From Hydractinia symbiolongicarpus (Eukaryota > Cnidaria > Hydrozoa > Anthoathecata > Hydractiniidae): 64,000 nucleotides of DNA. The translations under genes and the position numbers were made by a program. Under the pieces are notes generated by a model that worked only from the letters and a program-made list of their open reading frames with translations, was not told the DNA's origin and made no database searches. Within the stretch, counting starts at the first letter, position 1. Every line of letters begins with the position of its first letter. The DNA lies in assembly GCF_029227915.1 (NCBI RefSeq), contig NC_079878.1, forward strand, positions 4,898,001 to 4,962,000, read 5' to 3'. Positions 13,901 through 25,951 of this stretch are shown piece by piece.

Positions 13901-16900
13901 AACTTACAATTCAGCAAAAACACCATCCAAATCTTGTCTAGTGACTAGTCTACTGTGAAATGCAACAAAGTTGTCAAAGGTGAAGTCTTTAACCTTGATT
14001 GTATCTTTCTATGAAAAATAAAGATATTTTTTAGACAAGGAAAAACTTTACTAAAACAAAAAGCCATGTTCTAATTATTTATCCCAGCAACTATAACACT
14101 AACCTTTCCAGATGCCAAGCCAACCGATTGAAGAGTTTCATAAGCACGCTTTTTATCTTCCTTGCTGCTAGCATAATTTTTGACTAACCTAAACATAATG
14201 CATATGGCAAATACATAATCTTAGAAAAAAATAAAATAAAATCCAAGACAGCAAACATTATTATTTTTAAGTCCTGACTAATGGATTAGGTAATGATCTA
14301 TTTTTAAAAAATGTATTTACAATTTAGCTGGAACTTCACCATCCTTGTTTTTCTGTACATAAATTCTTGTATAACTAAAGAGAAGATATACCATTATCTT
14401 AAACTGCTACACAATAAAAGCTTATTTTAATAAGTTAAACCAAAGAGAAGAGAAACGGAGAATTAAGATTATGATAAAGGATAATTTTTCACCCAGTAAG
14501 GTGAATCATTTAGGCTTACATATTGTGACCTGCTATAAAATGTCTGTAAGCCTAAAATTTTACTCCAAAATTGATAAAAAGTAACTACTACCTGAAGTGG
14601 ATTTAATTTCGCGGACAAGCGAAAAAAGGTAATTTTGAAGAAAATCAATTTTAAGCATAATTTGTAAATGCTCTACTTTATCTTCTCAAAACAACTATTT
14701 ATGTAATATTTAACATTTACTTATGATTATACATCAAAAACATTTGCTTATCATGTACACAGGGAAAGTTTATTATGTAAACAAAGAAAAAATATCATAA
14801 AAAATTATGTCTGCTTTATTCTACCCTAATTTCCCGTGAAAATAATTTCATGGTAGGTCGAATTTTCATTGATTTTGTGTGGATTTAATTTTCTGTTTTT
14901 TTTGCGAAAACCGCAAAACTTTACCCACCTAATACACCTGTCTCTGAAAATTTAAGGCAGATGGTTTGAATGTAAGCCTAATTTATTCACCCTTATCCAA
15001 AAAACTTAAAAAAAAGTCAAAAAATTAAATGTCACACAATTTCTGAACATGTATGCATTACAGCCAGCACGCAATGGAAAAGATTTCTTGGTCACCGTTG
15101 TTTTTATTTTCATGTAACAAACTGTCTAACAAACTCATAATTTGGCATATAGCATTATGATATTACTTCTGACACACAAAAAACATACAGAATTTAATTT
15201 TTGAAGTATAAGGTGAATGGTTCCTGTTGGTTGCTGTTTACTTCCCAATCTATATAGGATAATAACTTTCAAAGTACTTTAATTAGCAACACAAATGTCT
15301 GTTACATATTCCACCTTTTTGCCAATAGCATACCAGCTTGTCTAACCATCTCAATATGTAATTATTTAAATGTTTTAGGTAAAATAACAATTTAAAAAAC
15401 ACTTACAAACGTTTCAAGCATTTTAAGGGACTTGCGTTGAGCTCGAGAAGATTGTTTGTACATTTAAATAAAGCGTTCGTCCATTCTTCAGCTTCAGATA
15501 TGCTTGTAGCAACAAAATTTACAAAAGAAACATCAACCATGTTTGGGCCATAAACAATTGTGATTGTTCTTTCTTGTATACAGTTACTTTCTTGCTCGAA
15601 AGCACAAAATGTACGTATTGTTTCACGCGCTTTGTTATCCTAAAATAAAATTAAAATTGATTGGTATGCAGGAATTGATAGCACATCATTTTATAAATTG
15701 ATGTGTGTTGGTATTTTATATACATTTTATGAATACATACATAAATTAAGAAAAAATCTCTATCTTCTCTGAGAGCTCAAAATAGTGTGGTAAGCACTTT
15801 TTAAAGGGAAAGCTTTTTGTTCATAAGAAGCATCATATTGATAGCTAGACATCACTACCTACAAATATAGTCATTATTAAATTGCTTAAAAAAAGACAGA
15901 TAAACTTACAGTAGTTCTTGGTGCTTTTGCATATTGTCCAGTTCGAACATCTCGAATATGTACAAGTTCTAAAACTTCTGTATCCTATGCGAATAATTTT
16001 AATAACATGATTAGATACCTTTCCTGGAATAATATATCTGAAATTTATTTCAATTCAAGTCTGGTGCAAAGTTTGAATTTTGGCAACACTTATTTGATAT
16101 TAAAAATTCTCCTCAAAAAATTCTTGCACTCCATAGAGGCCTAGAATGAGCTAAATTTTAACAACAGTACAATCGCTTAGCTTGTTCTAAGCAGTACAAT
16201 TCAAGATATTTGATTTCTGTTTTTGAAACACAACAGTTGTGCCTCTTTCTAAAAGTAATTTACAGAACAGCCTTAGTTTTTGATAATTCTCCGAAGTTAG
16301 CAATGAAACTCATTTACGTTGGTTTGCGATGGAATAGCCATATATTTTTGTTCTTTTACTTCTTTTTTTTCATTATGTTTTCCTTTTATTCATTGTCTTT
16401 TTAATTTCAAAATAATTATCCTTAAATGAACATTTACCGCTCAACCTTTGACAATCAACTGCTCAATCATGACAGGTTAAAAATATTTACAACGCATACA
16501 TTAATTACATTTTTTATTCTCTAATTTCTTTTTTCGCATTACGTATACAACTTCTAGATAATTTTCACAATATGACCATCTAATTTTAAAACTCAACTTC
16601 TGGAGATTTTTTGGAATGCTCATCTGATTTTAAAACTCACACATCTGAGTTAAACCACCTTAACCAAAGAAAATTTTTATTTATGCAAAAGTAAGATTAC
16701 ACTTGAAATCCACACACACCTGAAAATTGGGCAAGCTGTTTTCATACTTACATAATGAAAATTCTTAACAAATATTATGATCTTTTTCTTACCTTTGAGT
16801 AGTCTTCTGGTTTCCAATACAGAACATTTCCTTCAGGATCGACTTCAAGAATGTACACAGAGCAGCTGGCATCATTCTTTAAGAAAAGTAAATGTTGAAT

Positions 16901-19900
16901 TATGAATCCGTGATACTCAAGTGGTTTAAATAAAAAAGATATAAAAAGGACACTGTAAAAATAACTAATACGCCAAAGATAAATAACACTTTAAATCAAG
17001 AAGGGTCAAAATTTGATATAGTTTAAAGTGTTTTTATTTATCTTTAATTTCAAAGATTTTGCCTGCAAGCAAATATATGCACTCCTTCTGTGTAAAAGCT
17101 TACTTTTTTTAAAATTTATAGATAGATATCGGACTATAGGGCACAATTTAAGGGCATTTCAAATTAGATTCAAAAACTTAAATAATCTTACTTATTGATG
17201 ACATCTGCATAGCAATATTTTAAACTTTCCAAAACCAGGCATGTTTTGATCTGGATAATATTATGTTGCTAACATGTTGAGTGTACCAATTTCAAAAGTG
17301 TCTTAAAGAACATTTTTTGCTATCTGAAAGTCACAGAAGGCCAAAAAGACACTACATATTTATGACAGGAAACACTAAGACACAGTAATTTACCTTGTTG
17401 TCTGCTTAATGAAAATTATTATACCAATAGTGACATAGTGCTTATGAACATTTTAATAACAATCACATCACTTGGAACCTCTTCTATCATTGTAATATCA
17501 ATGCATTCCAAATTTATGGGTGTCAGATTTTTCTCACTTTACAAACATTATTATGCATATTATGCCGATCATAACAAGGATTGCTTTACGATCAACATTT
17601 AACAGTAAAACTTAAAAATATAAGTACAGAACTATTATCACAAACTTAGAACTAGAAAAATAATTTTTTTGTATAAAAAATTGATTGCTTTAAACTCATC
17701 CTTTATCATGATGTTATTATGATCTAGTATTGTTTCAGTTTCTCCTTATAAATTATGCACAGACCTGACTAGCACAAAACATTTATACAAAAGTACTTTG
17801 TTTATTGAAACCAGAGTAGCAACAGATTTAAAACTTCATAATTTTAGGAGAGTTTAAAAGGTATTCGGGTCAATTATTTGGAGAAACACTAAAAACTTAT
17901 AAAAAACATTCCATAATTTTAGAGATTTTGCTAAAATTTTAGGAGGAAAAAAAAAGGAAGAGGTTTTCCTTCTTGAATGTCAGAGAGGCTGTTCCTTTTG
18001 AATTGCAGTAATTATGTTAATATATTTTGTAAGCCCTGTTGCGAAAAAAAAAACATCTCAACTTTTTGTCACATAAAATTTAAAAAACAAAGTATGGATA
18101 CCATATTTTGAATCTAAATTTTAGTTATAGGAAAGTTTACACTAAAAATGTTACGAAAAAAATACTTCATAACAATGTAGGTACAGTTTTCCTTGTTGAC
18201 AGGTCATGTGACCTACAGGGTTAGAAATAAAAAAAATATTAAAAGAAATAATCTTTTTTCGCACCTGTATGGACGTTTAAAACAAACTGGTGTTAAAAAT
18301 TAAAACTCAAATTCAAAACAATTACAGATAGAAATTACGGATAACTCGTGGCTGTTAAATTATAAAACATCAGCATTTGTATATGCAATTTCCAATGCTG
18401 AGCTGATATTCTGCAATGTGTATTAGTTGTGGCACAGTGCCAAGAAAAATATTAGAAATTTAAATTTCTTTATGCCCTGTATTTATTAAACCTTATTACC
18501 TTAAGTAATATACAAGATATAAGTAATATACAAGATATAAGTAATATACAAGATATAAGTAATATACAAGATATAAGTAATATACAAGATATAAGTAATA
18601 TACAAGATATAAGTAATATACAAGATATAAGTAATATACAAGATATAAGCAATATACAAGATATAAGTAATATACAATATACCTGGTAAACGACTGTTCA
18701 ATTTCAAAATTTATGATAAATTTCTTAACATCATTAGCATGCCAAATCTTATAAAGAGTATGTCAAACATATAACTTAATAAATTAAACACAAAACTTCT
18801 TCATCATGATATCCTTATCCATCTTAACTCATGTTAAACTTAGGAGGATTGTGAATATTTATTATAATGTTTATTTCTTTGTTAAAAATAATTTCTATTC
18901 TGTAATAGGGAAAGAAATTTATCGGCAATTTTTATTTTCCATAAAACAATAACTTTACTGAAAGGGAACCCAAAGTGTAAAATGATGTTGGACTTATATT
19001 ATATCAATGCATAGATATTATTAAGGTGAATTGATTAACATAATTATTTTTGCTAAAATGACACTCGTTTGCTCTTCCCAGGCTTCTTATTTTTTTTTGC
19101 TGACGACTCAATAACTCGGTATCTGCCACTTGGTTTGCAATAAAAATTTATGGATAGCTTGTATAGGCCCCATATGTTTACTCACAAAATTTGATTGCAA
19201 ACCGACATGCAGATCCTAAGGTATGAGAATGCAGCAAAAAATTAAGAGGCCTGGGACGTCATTTTGGCAAAAAAATAATTTCTATTTATTGATAAAGTTT
19301 AAGGCACATCCTTAACATTACTTGACATTACTTAAATATGACATCATGATAATGCAGTATAATAAAATTTGAAATTCTTTAAATGTGAATATCTTGAGAA
19401 CGAAAAGAGCTTTATAAAAAATTTAAAAAGATTGTTACGGTAGGGAGACATGGGCAGTTAAGCAGGAAGATCTTGACCGTTTAGAAAGGAATGATATGAG
19501 AATGGTTAGGTGGATGTGTAATGCCAGTCTGAGAGACAGAAAGAGTTCAGATGAGCTAAGAAGCAGGCTAAGTCTCTCTAGAATTAAAGATGTTATCCAG
19601 ATAAGAAGCTTGAATTGGCTAAGGGCACTTGGAAAGAATGGAGGAGAATAATTGGGTAAGAAAGTGTAGAAACTTGATAGTTCCTGGGGCAAAGCCCAGA
19701 GGCAGACCGAGAAAGACTTGGCAGGAGGTTATAAGGACAGACTTGATAGAGAGGAAGTTGAGTTTAGATCTAAGACAGTCTAGATCAGATTGGAAGAGGG
19801 TCATTAATATACCCCGTCCAACCCATGCTAGCATGGAAAACGGACGTTAAGCCGAGAATGATGATGATGATGATGATGTTACTCAACTTTTTAAGCTCTA

Positions 19901-22900
19901 TAATATAAGTCCAACATAATTTTACACCTGAGGTTCCCTTTTATATTAATCAAATTATAGAAAAAATTTAAGTTTTACACTGTCGAAATAAACAAAAAGT
20001 AAGAACTACATATATTTTTTGGCACCAATCCAAAAATCATGTTTCATTACTGAAACGGAAGGACAACTTTAACTTGCTTATTTAAGATTGGTGTGATTTA
20101 AGAAATTTTCTAATTTTTTTGTAATACAATCCTCCCCCCTCCCCCAGGCTAACACTTCCCTTTCCTCAGCAAAACATCTCCTCAAAAGGCAGAGTCAAAA
20201 CTGTCATTCCTAAAAGTTTCAATTATGGCCAAATTCATTTTCCCCTCCTAAACCAAACTGGGTGCCAAACTATATTTAAACAGTTGTACACTGTCTCATT
20301 GATAGTCACATTGTATGTAATGGTAATTAAAAAGCAAAAAGTAACAATTCTCAAACTGTATACTGGGTAATCTATGACTTCACTCAAGTAATCATAAGCA
20401 ATACAGAAGATGAAAGATTGTTTGTTTTTCAATTAAAAGTAAAAAAAAATTTTTTAATAGGATTGTGCTTTTTCAAAAAAATAATATTCGAGTGAACATA
20501 CTGTTTGAATGCTCTCTCTCACAAAGGAAGAAATTTAATTTCTAAAAGTTTTTTTTTGTTTTGCTTTATTAGGTATTAATGTCATCTATGTTAAAATTAC
20601 AACTGTAACACTAATGAGCAACAGCTGTAATTGAAGACACATTTTTTCTGTAAATGTGTCTTTTAACCATTTTCAGCATTTATATTATCTTTTTTCACTT
20701 TTAAAAAAAAAAGCATTATGAGTCGGTAGCACATCAAAAGGAAATGTCTTATACATTATAAATGGAATTTTTAGCCAAATAAGAAGGTGTCAAAATCAAA
20801 TGAAAAAAGCCATTCTTACCACAAATCAAAATATTCATAATTTAATAAAAAACCTTTACATTTACAATATTTCACTAAATAATGCAAGCTGTAGCAAACA
20901 GAATTTTTTAAAACAAGCCACAGTGAGAAATAAAGTTATTCACTATTGTTAGTGAGCCAACAAAAACTCCCCAATTTAGCCAAAAGATATTTCATAAAAT
21001 AACCTTTTTAAAAGCAACACAATTTACCATTTTCTTGCTTAATTAAAAAAATCTGAGTTTTCATGCTTCCTTTCTTTAAAGGTTTAACATTCTTCTTTGA
21101 AACAATTTTTAACAATAGTTTTCACTATGATTTTTATTGTCTTTTTTTTAACCAGACAACTGACTTTCCATATGAAAACTTTATAAAAAAACCATGTAAT
21201 TGTTCTGTTAAATCATTGGTAAATATATAAAATGAGGAGTTAAATACGTTTTCAGGCGCTACAACGAGCTACACTAAATGTCACCTTCCTCTTGCATTAG
21301 TGACTAGGAAATCATAAAAGTATCTTTAAATCTTAACAGTTCAAAAGCACACTATTCTGTACTTTTTTTGACCAGAGTTTAAGCACTTGGAAATAGGCTT
21401 TAACAAATTTCAAAGAAAAATTAAAGCATACAGAACTATTATTGTTGATGTCATCAAAATTTGAAAAATCAATTTTTTCACTCTCTCTTTTACATTGTTT
21501 GTCTGCCTATGTCGATTTTCCCATGGGCCTCGCAACTAGTATTTCATAATTAAACCCGACCGAAATTTGTGTTTCTGAAAAGGATTTTTTTATAGAGGAT
21601 GTTCAAACTTAGTCTTATTTGTTAATTGGCTAAATACACAACACATCATTACAAAGATTGACGTGTATAGTTTAATTGAAATTAAAGTTTTTGCATTGCA
21701 CTAACAACTTTGGGCAAAATAACTTAATAAATCAGTGGTTACGTCAGTGGTTTCATTCCTGCATAGAACCAAATTAGGGAATTTCCAAAAGCTTGATCAA
21801 ACCACCAAACAGATGGGTTGATGTTGTCATCATAAGTCCTTTAACTGTTAGTATCTCCTTAGGAGTTTGTCAAAAGGATATGACAACACAGAAAATACTT
21901 TTTGAAAAAAGTTAATATATTTCAATGAAGTCATCAAAATATAGTTCTATAACTGCTTGCATCCCTAATCAAGTTGATTTTACCACTGGAGATTTTCTGT
22001 CTGTTTAAAATGGTAGCTTACAATTTTTAAGAAACCAGGGGGTTATTAAATAGAAGACTGCATTATAATCGCACCTATAATCATAGTATAACCCATCTAA
22101 ATAAATTTCATTACTTCGAGCTAAGGGAAAGAATGCTCCAAATAGCAATGTGGGAAATATGTATGTCTGGAGGCTAACAACTTGTATACATATAATACGT
22201 TATCCATTACACGTTATTCCACATGGAAGTGGAAGAAAATTTGGTTTAAATGTAAAAATAATATTTTTTAGTATTAATCATAATTTTAATCATATATAAT
22301 TTTGCTATTTCATCTGCAAAACCAGTGAACAATTATTAGCTCTTGTGGGTAAAAGTAAATCCAATTATAAGCAATGATCAGCTGCTAGTGGGAATAAAAC
22401 TTAATGCTTGGATTTACCAAAAAAATGTTTTGATAAAAGACATTGCTAGATGATTTTTAGGAGATAATAATAAAAAAATCATTCTTTTAATTGTCAGATA
22501 TACATGCTAGGTTAATTCAGCATTTCCCGAGAAACATTCAACAGCTATTTTCCATTTACAATTTATCAGGATTTTCTAACTTATTAAATTAATCTTTATT
22601 ACAATACCCTTATACGTCTGTATTGTGAGTAGCGAGACGCACCAAGGCAGTTTAAAAAGGACGGGTGAACAAATGGATTTTCCCACGAGCCATTAACTAG
22701 TCGATCTCTAATGGCACTGTCATACACTTTTATTTAGGAGCTGTAAATGAATAAGATTTTGCTACAACTTTAGTCATTGTCTTATGTTATAGTGATTCTT
22801 TTTAAACATACATATTTTGTACAATGAATTTTTATAATTAGGAACATGGGTATGCTGTAAATTTCATCTTATCAAAATAAAAATGCCGGACAAAAAATAG

Positions 22901-25542
22901 ATGAAAAGAAATCAGTGTCTTTTAGCATAACTAAAACAACTGTGTAATGACCGATTAAACATGCTAAAAGTGCCATAACATGAAACTGATTTCCTTATGC
23001 GAGTAATTGCTTTAATTGACCACAATGAGTCAATTTAATTTAATTGTTCAAAATAAACATTGTAATTCTATTTTGCTGAGATTGCAGCAGTCATAATTTA
23101 TAAAGTTTTTGAAAGAATGTAAACAATATTTTCTCCTTTTTAAAAACATTTCAGACATGAATGATAATAAAATCTTCTTGAGTCCATAAATGACCTCTTA
23201 AAAAGCAATCAGATGCACAAACCCATTTACAATACATTACTTATCAAATTGATTTTTTTGTTTTCTATAATTTAAAAAATGTTGAAGCGTCAACATATTT
23301 AAACGTCTTCCTTTTTTTAAATTAAACAAACATAGAACAGCAGTTTTAAAAAAAAATAGCAGTTTTTTAAAGAAAATCATTTTTTTTTTCATAGATCCAC
23401 AAAATATTCAACAGATGAAAGGAATTAAGTCTGGAAACAAAATGTTGAATATTTCTTTTGTAAAAAAATGAGCTTTTGTACTAATCTAAAAGGTTCCTGT
23501 CTGCATGTTTCGGTTTTTCTAAAGTTTACCTATCAAAACTCCACTTTATATAATTATAAAAAAGTTTAGAATTAGCACTAGAGATTCTAGTAAAAAAACG
23601 TTTGGGACTAACACTAATTCTATTACAAAAAGCTTTGTGAAAAGTTCCCTTATCTCACTTATTATATTCTCCTAATAATTTCTACAGTGCACAGAAACAG
23701 TACACACTTAATTCTTTACCAAAAACATTTACTTTTGAAACTTTAATTTTTGGATCTTGTAATGTTTTAAAGACTTATTATTATTCCAAATATAGGCACC
23801 ATTAAACAAACTAATCAAAAAATTATGACCATTGTTAAAAATTTTTAATTTTGTGCTAAATGAAAGTGTTCGAGAACATTATTACATAACTATGACAACA
23901 ATAACAACTAAGAATACACATAAACTAATTTTATCAAACTGAAACCTTTAATGTACTGTACACATCATAGAAAAAAAATAGAAAATAAATAACATTCATG
24001 TAGAAAATAAAGTTTTATTTATTTGATAGGCTGTAATTTTAGCTTTTAAACAAATAAAAATGTGATACCTTTTAATTCTACACAACCCTGTTTTAATTCT
24101 GTCTCGATAGATGTTTCCATGGCAACATAGTATTTTAAAATTGAAAAACAGTTATTTTTATGAATGATGTCTACTACTTTAGGCCTCCAGAAAACACTCT
24201 ATATGTGCACTTTACTTCATAAATATATAAGAATATTTCTGGAAAACGTTACATATATATACTTAGACCTTTTTGAGAGATAAGTGGAGTATAATGACCA
24301 TAAAATCGAGTTTCCCTAATGTGTGCAATAACAGAGAATCATAAAAAACACCCTACATGTAGCTATTCTATTTTTCCTGGTTAACTTTTTTAAAGGTTTG
24401 ATTACATATTTAGGGAACTCTTTTTTCTAAAATCTTTGATATGGTTTGTTTTGCGAAATTAGATCTTTGTAAAAGTTGTAACTAACTGATTACAAGTAAT
24501 GAATATTATTAATAAAAATGGGCATTTTCTAATAATTTTAAGGGACATTGGAGGTTTTATGTACATACACTATTTCTTTTTATGTATATATAAGGACAAA
24601 TTTAATTAGACCATTTTAGAGATATTCTTTTTTCCTTGAAGATTCACAGAATGCATTGTTCTTAATAACAAATTTTTACTAAAAACATGAACATCACTGG
24701 TTCTTGGATTTTTAATTATTAAAACAAGAGGTTGTTAGCTTTTTAGTCTACCCTGTGGTGAATGTAAAAATTGGATGAGTCAAAGAAATATTCACTTCCT
24801 TGTCTTTTGGAAAGTAGAGTTGAGCATGAATGCTTGTCTTTAGCTGAACGAATTAGGTTTAATGAAGACACACAATTATATATAATTCAAACTTGTAACA
24901 ACAAGTAAAGTTACTCTACCTGGATGGCTATAGTTTTAGGGACAGCATTCATAGCATACTTAACTTGTTAACAAAGAAAACATTTAAAATACATTGTTGG
25001 GTAGTCAGGTGGATTAAAAACTACAGGCAATTTTGTAACAAAAGCTTTAACTTGTAAACATTATAAGCTAGCTACCTAGTTGCTAGTACAAGAGAAACGA
25101 TAATGAAAAATGGGAATTCAGGTGCACTGAAAACTAGTGGAAACTGGAAGAAATTTACGGTTGTGTATAATGTTCTTTGCTACATTACATGTTCTTGTCT
25201 TCGTGTTTTGTTGGTGGGTTAAGTATATAGACATCAAAGTTGGCAATTCCCATGTTAGGGATGCAAACCATTGCAAGCCAAAATAAAAGTAAAGTTTGTT
25301 AAAAGATTTTGTGTGTGGATAACTTCCAGCTTTGATTTTTTAGGCAAAAACAAAACAAAAAAACATAGAAAAGAAGTAAGAAAAAAAAAGTTAGCCGATC
25401 ATTAAAAAGGAACAGATTCTATTATACTTCCAATATACAATACACTTACGTCATCCCATTTCAAAAATCTTCCACCATTTGATAACTTAGGAGGTACTGC
25501 AACCACTGGAAGCTTTTCTGTGACCGGGCCTGCACCCGCCAT
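896..25542 (-). CDS. PLCB: Phospholipase C beta (34-exon gene)
   Basis: Hydrolyses PIP2 to IP3 and DAG at the plasma membrane downstream of Gq. I traced 34 exons with GT-AG borders and consistent phase; together they give 1220 codons plus stop, the usual PLC-beta length. Exon 1 (25450-25542) starts [10 protein letters not shown]; the last exon (896-1036) ends KFTV-stop. Order: PH about 16-150, EF-hands 155-300, X 310-455, acidic/basic linker, Y 540-655, C2 660-790, coiled-coil C-terminal domain 930-1200. Catalytic residues present: His341, Asn342, Glu371, Asp373, His388, Glu422. The long lysine/glutamate-rich C-terminal domain distinguishes PLC-beta from delta, gamma and epsilon. Whether it belongs to the PLCB1/2/3 or the PLCB4 branch is not settled. 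Intron 1 (16877-25449) is about 8.6 kb and repeat-bearing. One donor (exon 14, GTTATT) is weak. Confidence 0.93.
1399..1428. repeat. (AAAC)n microsatellite
   Basis: Seven consecutive copies of a CAAA/AAAC tetranucleotide in the intron immediately after PLC-beta exon 33 (minus strand). Confidence 0.85.
2125..2165. repeat. (AAAT)n microsatellite
   Basis: Imperfect AAAT tetranucleotide run in the intron just upstream (minus-strand sense) of PLC-beta exon 32, close to its acceptor site. Confidence 0.8.
2672..2882. repeat. Degenerate 20-24-bp minisatellite
   Basis: About nine diverged head-to-tail units built around AGAGCAGAATAGCACCAAGG, varying from 20 to 24 bp, within the PLC-beta intron between exons 30 and 31. 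The repetition creates a 109-codon reading frame on the minus strand (2571-2900) with low-complexity Leu/Ala content. I regard that frame as a by-product of the repeat, not a gene. Confidence 0.75.
8235..10176 (-). CDS. PLCB: PLC-beta exons 13-19: X-Y linker and Y box
   Basis: Exons: 10095-10176, 9646-9800, 9216-9312, 8909-8993, 8561-8685, 8424-8475, 8235-8337. Exon 13 has a basic [12 protein letters not shown] run, as in other PLC-betas after the X box. Exon 14 is acidic ([11 protein letters not shown]) and fits the autoinhibitory X-Y linker. The Y box follows with [43 protein letters not shown] and [11 protein letters not shown]. Exon 14 ends in a non-consensus GTTATT donor; the phase (0) and the next exon support this boundary, but an alternative donor is possible. 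Confidence 0.88.
10322..12511 (-). CDS. PLCB: PLC-beta exons 8-12: EF-hand end and catalytic X box
   Basis: Exons: 12345-12511, 11010-11156, 10712-10869, 10502-10581, 10322-10406. Exon 8 carries the highly conserved [13 protein letters not shown] of the EF region. Exons 9-11 hold the X-box catalytic signature: [14 protein letters not shown], then [16 protein letters not shown] and ILSFENHC. All active-site and calcium-ligand residues expected for a working PLC are visible. Exon 12 ([15 protein letters not shown]) ends the X half of the TIM barrel. Confidence 0.92.
11545..11650 (-). repeat. Degenerate tRNA-derived SINE head
   Basis: Read on the minus strand, TAGCCTAGTGGTAGAGCG fits an RNA polymerase III A box and GTTTAAACCTC a decayed B box about 25 bp later, as in tRNA-derived SINEs. 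No clear tail or target duplication was found. It lies in the PLC-beta intron between exons 8 and 9 (11157-12344). Confidence 0.4.
12822..13729 (+). mobile_element. Penelope-like element fragment with inverted terminal arms
   Basis: Two arms of about 300 bp, 12822-13124 and 13430-13729, are near-identical reverse complements; both carry GTAGGCGACGTTTCGGGAGA. Between them a plus-strand reading frame (13170-13513) encodes a GIY-YIG-like segment (see next entry). Penelope-like elements combine reverse transcriptase with GIY-YIG and often have terminal repeats in inverted arrangement. The reverse transcriptase portion is missing, so this is a 5'-truncated copy. It lies in the PLC-beta intron between exons 7 and 8. 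The class call rests on the GIY-YIG remnant plus arm geometry. Confidence 0.65.
13170..13514 (+). pseudogene. GIY-YIG endonuclease C-terminal remnant of a Penelope-like ORF
   Basis: Open frame of 114 codons without a credible own start. Its core [17 protein letters not shown] followed by [11 protein letters not shown] matches the GIY-YIG endonuclease fold as found at the C-terminus of Penelope-like polyproteins: a VY strand, a CxxC pair, then YIGE and a basic helix. The last 25 residues (from [12 protein letters not shown]) lie inside the right inverted arm, so the same residues also appear on the minus strand at the left arm (13037-13110). Upstream reverse transcriptase sequence is absent. 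Confidence 0.6.
13908..25542 (-). CDS. PLCB: PLC-beta exons 1-7: N-terminus, PH domain, first EF-hands
   Basis: Exons on the minus strand: 25450-25542, 16793-16876, 15910-15984, 15407-15639, 14321-14374, 14104-14188, 13908-14008. Exon 1 ends in GGRFLKWDD, matching the family's N-terminal KWDD segment. Exon 4 has [20 protein letters not shown] followed by EEWTNALF, the typical end of the PLC-beta PH domain. Exons 5-7 carry [13 protein letters not shown] and [11 protein letters not shown] and lead into the EF-hand repeats. Exon 1 ends exactly between codons, and every later junction keeps the frame. Confidence 0.88.
14499..14993. mobile_element. MITE with TA duplication and 22-bp terminal inverted repeats
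   Basis: Left end AGGTGAATCATTTAGGCTTA (14499 on) reappears as an imperfect reverse complement at 14971-14993, and TA flanks both ends. No coding capacity. The TA duplication points to a Tc1/mariner/pogo-type mobiliser. It lies in the PLC-beta intron between exons 4 and 5. Confidence 0.55.
18502..18680. repeat. 18-bp minisatellite, about 9.5 copies
   Basis: Near-perfect tandem array of an 18-bp unit, AGTAATATACAAGATATA, in PLC-beta intron 1. Because 18 is a multiple of three, the array is open in two minus-strand frames and yields artificial ISCILL and ITYILY repeats; these are not genes. Confidence 0.95.
18961..19941. mobile_element. Non-autonomous element with about 40-bp terminal inverted repeats, interrupted by a LINE fragment
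   Basis: The sequence at 18961-19001 (AAAGGGAACCCAAAGTGTAA and onward through GATGTTGGACTTATATT) recurs as an imperfect reverse complement at 19901-19941. The interior contains the LINE fragment at 19436-19880; without it the element would be about 540 bp. No clear target-site duplication was found. It lies in PLC-beta intron 1. Confidence 0.5.
19436..19880 (+). pseudogene. 5'-truncated non-LTR retrotransposon (LINE) 3' fragment
   Basis: Plus-strand reading, with one frame change near 19640, gives [32 protein letters not shown] and then [17 protein letters not shown] and [11 protein letters not shown] before a stop. This is the typical C-terminal tail that follows the reverse transcriptase in many animal LINEs. 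The copy ends in a GATGAT microsatellite (19856-19880), as expected for a simple-repeat LINE tail. The catalytic reverse transcriptase is absent. Confidence 0.7.
21483..21539 (+). mobile_element. Possible degenerate mini-Helitron 3' end
   Basis: CGATTTTCCCATGGGCC followed by ACTAGT resembles the GATTTTCCCACG...ACTAGT terminus of the mini-Helitrons at 22593-22700 and 41995. CCCATGGG can form the short hairpin upstream of CTAG. The upstream part is much shorter than in the other two copies, so the assignment is weak. Confidence 0.35.
22593..22700 (+). mobile_element. Mini-Helitron, 108 bp, uninterrupted copy
   Basis: Starts with TC (A|TC at 22592/22593) and ends with CTAG|T, the standard Helitron insertion pattern between A and T with no target duplication. 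Its left part (TACCCTTATACGTCTGT) and right part (GACGGGTGAAC, GGATTTTCCCACGAGCC, AACTAG) match both flanks of the Polinton at 41995-42064 and 56879-56915. It has no coding capacity and would need an outside Rep/helicase. It lies in PLC-beta intron 1. Confidence 0.6.
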
Positions 25543-25951
25543 CTTGGTTGTTTTGCTTTGCTCTGTTTTTTTTCGAATATCGAGACCACGGTAGTTGGAT
25601 AACTTTTGTTTTCGGATTCTCGTTTATGTAATCCCAAAAGAGAAAGTACGGTAATTTAATTGGCTGAAGAAAATCGGGAAAAAAAGCGTATTGGCAGGTG
25701 TATAGTTTTTATATTTTATTCTCCAAGGAAATATATAAAAGCTGATTATGTTATAACTGACTAAAGAATAATCCAGTTACTCAATGGAAAAATTGCTTTT
25801 TATTGCGCCAATCGTAATAATTAAAATACTTCTAATTGTTGTTTTTGCAAAGAAGCGAAATATGGTACAATAAATATTTATAGCTACATATAAAATTCAA
25901 CTAAATAAAAAATGTTTGAAAGAAAAAGTTTTATTTTCTCAAGGAAAACGT

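Larger units (their letters stand above)
19950..25440. other. PLC-beta intron 1 interior, no gene seen
   Basis: About 5.5 kb of AT-rich intron sequence. Apart from the two Helitron-like ends noted separately, I see no reading frame with protein-like composition, no tRNA and no clear transposon termini. Confidence 0.5.

Noticed and set aside
18470-18707. Repetitive minus-strand frames (ISCILL / ITYILY repeats)
   Set aside because: Produced by the 18-bp minisatellite; inside PLC-beta intron 1.
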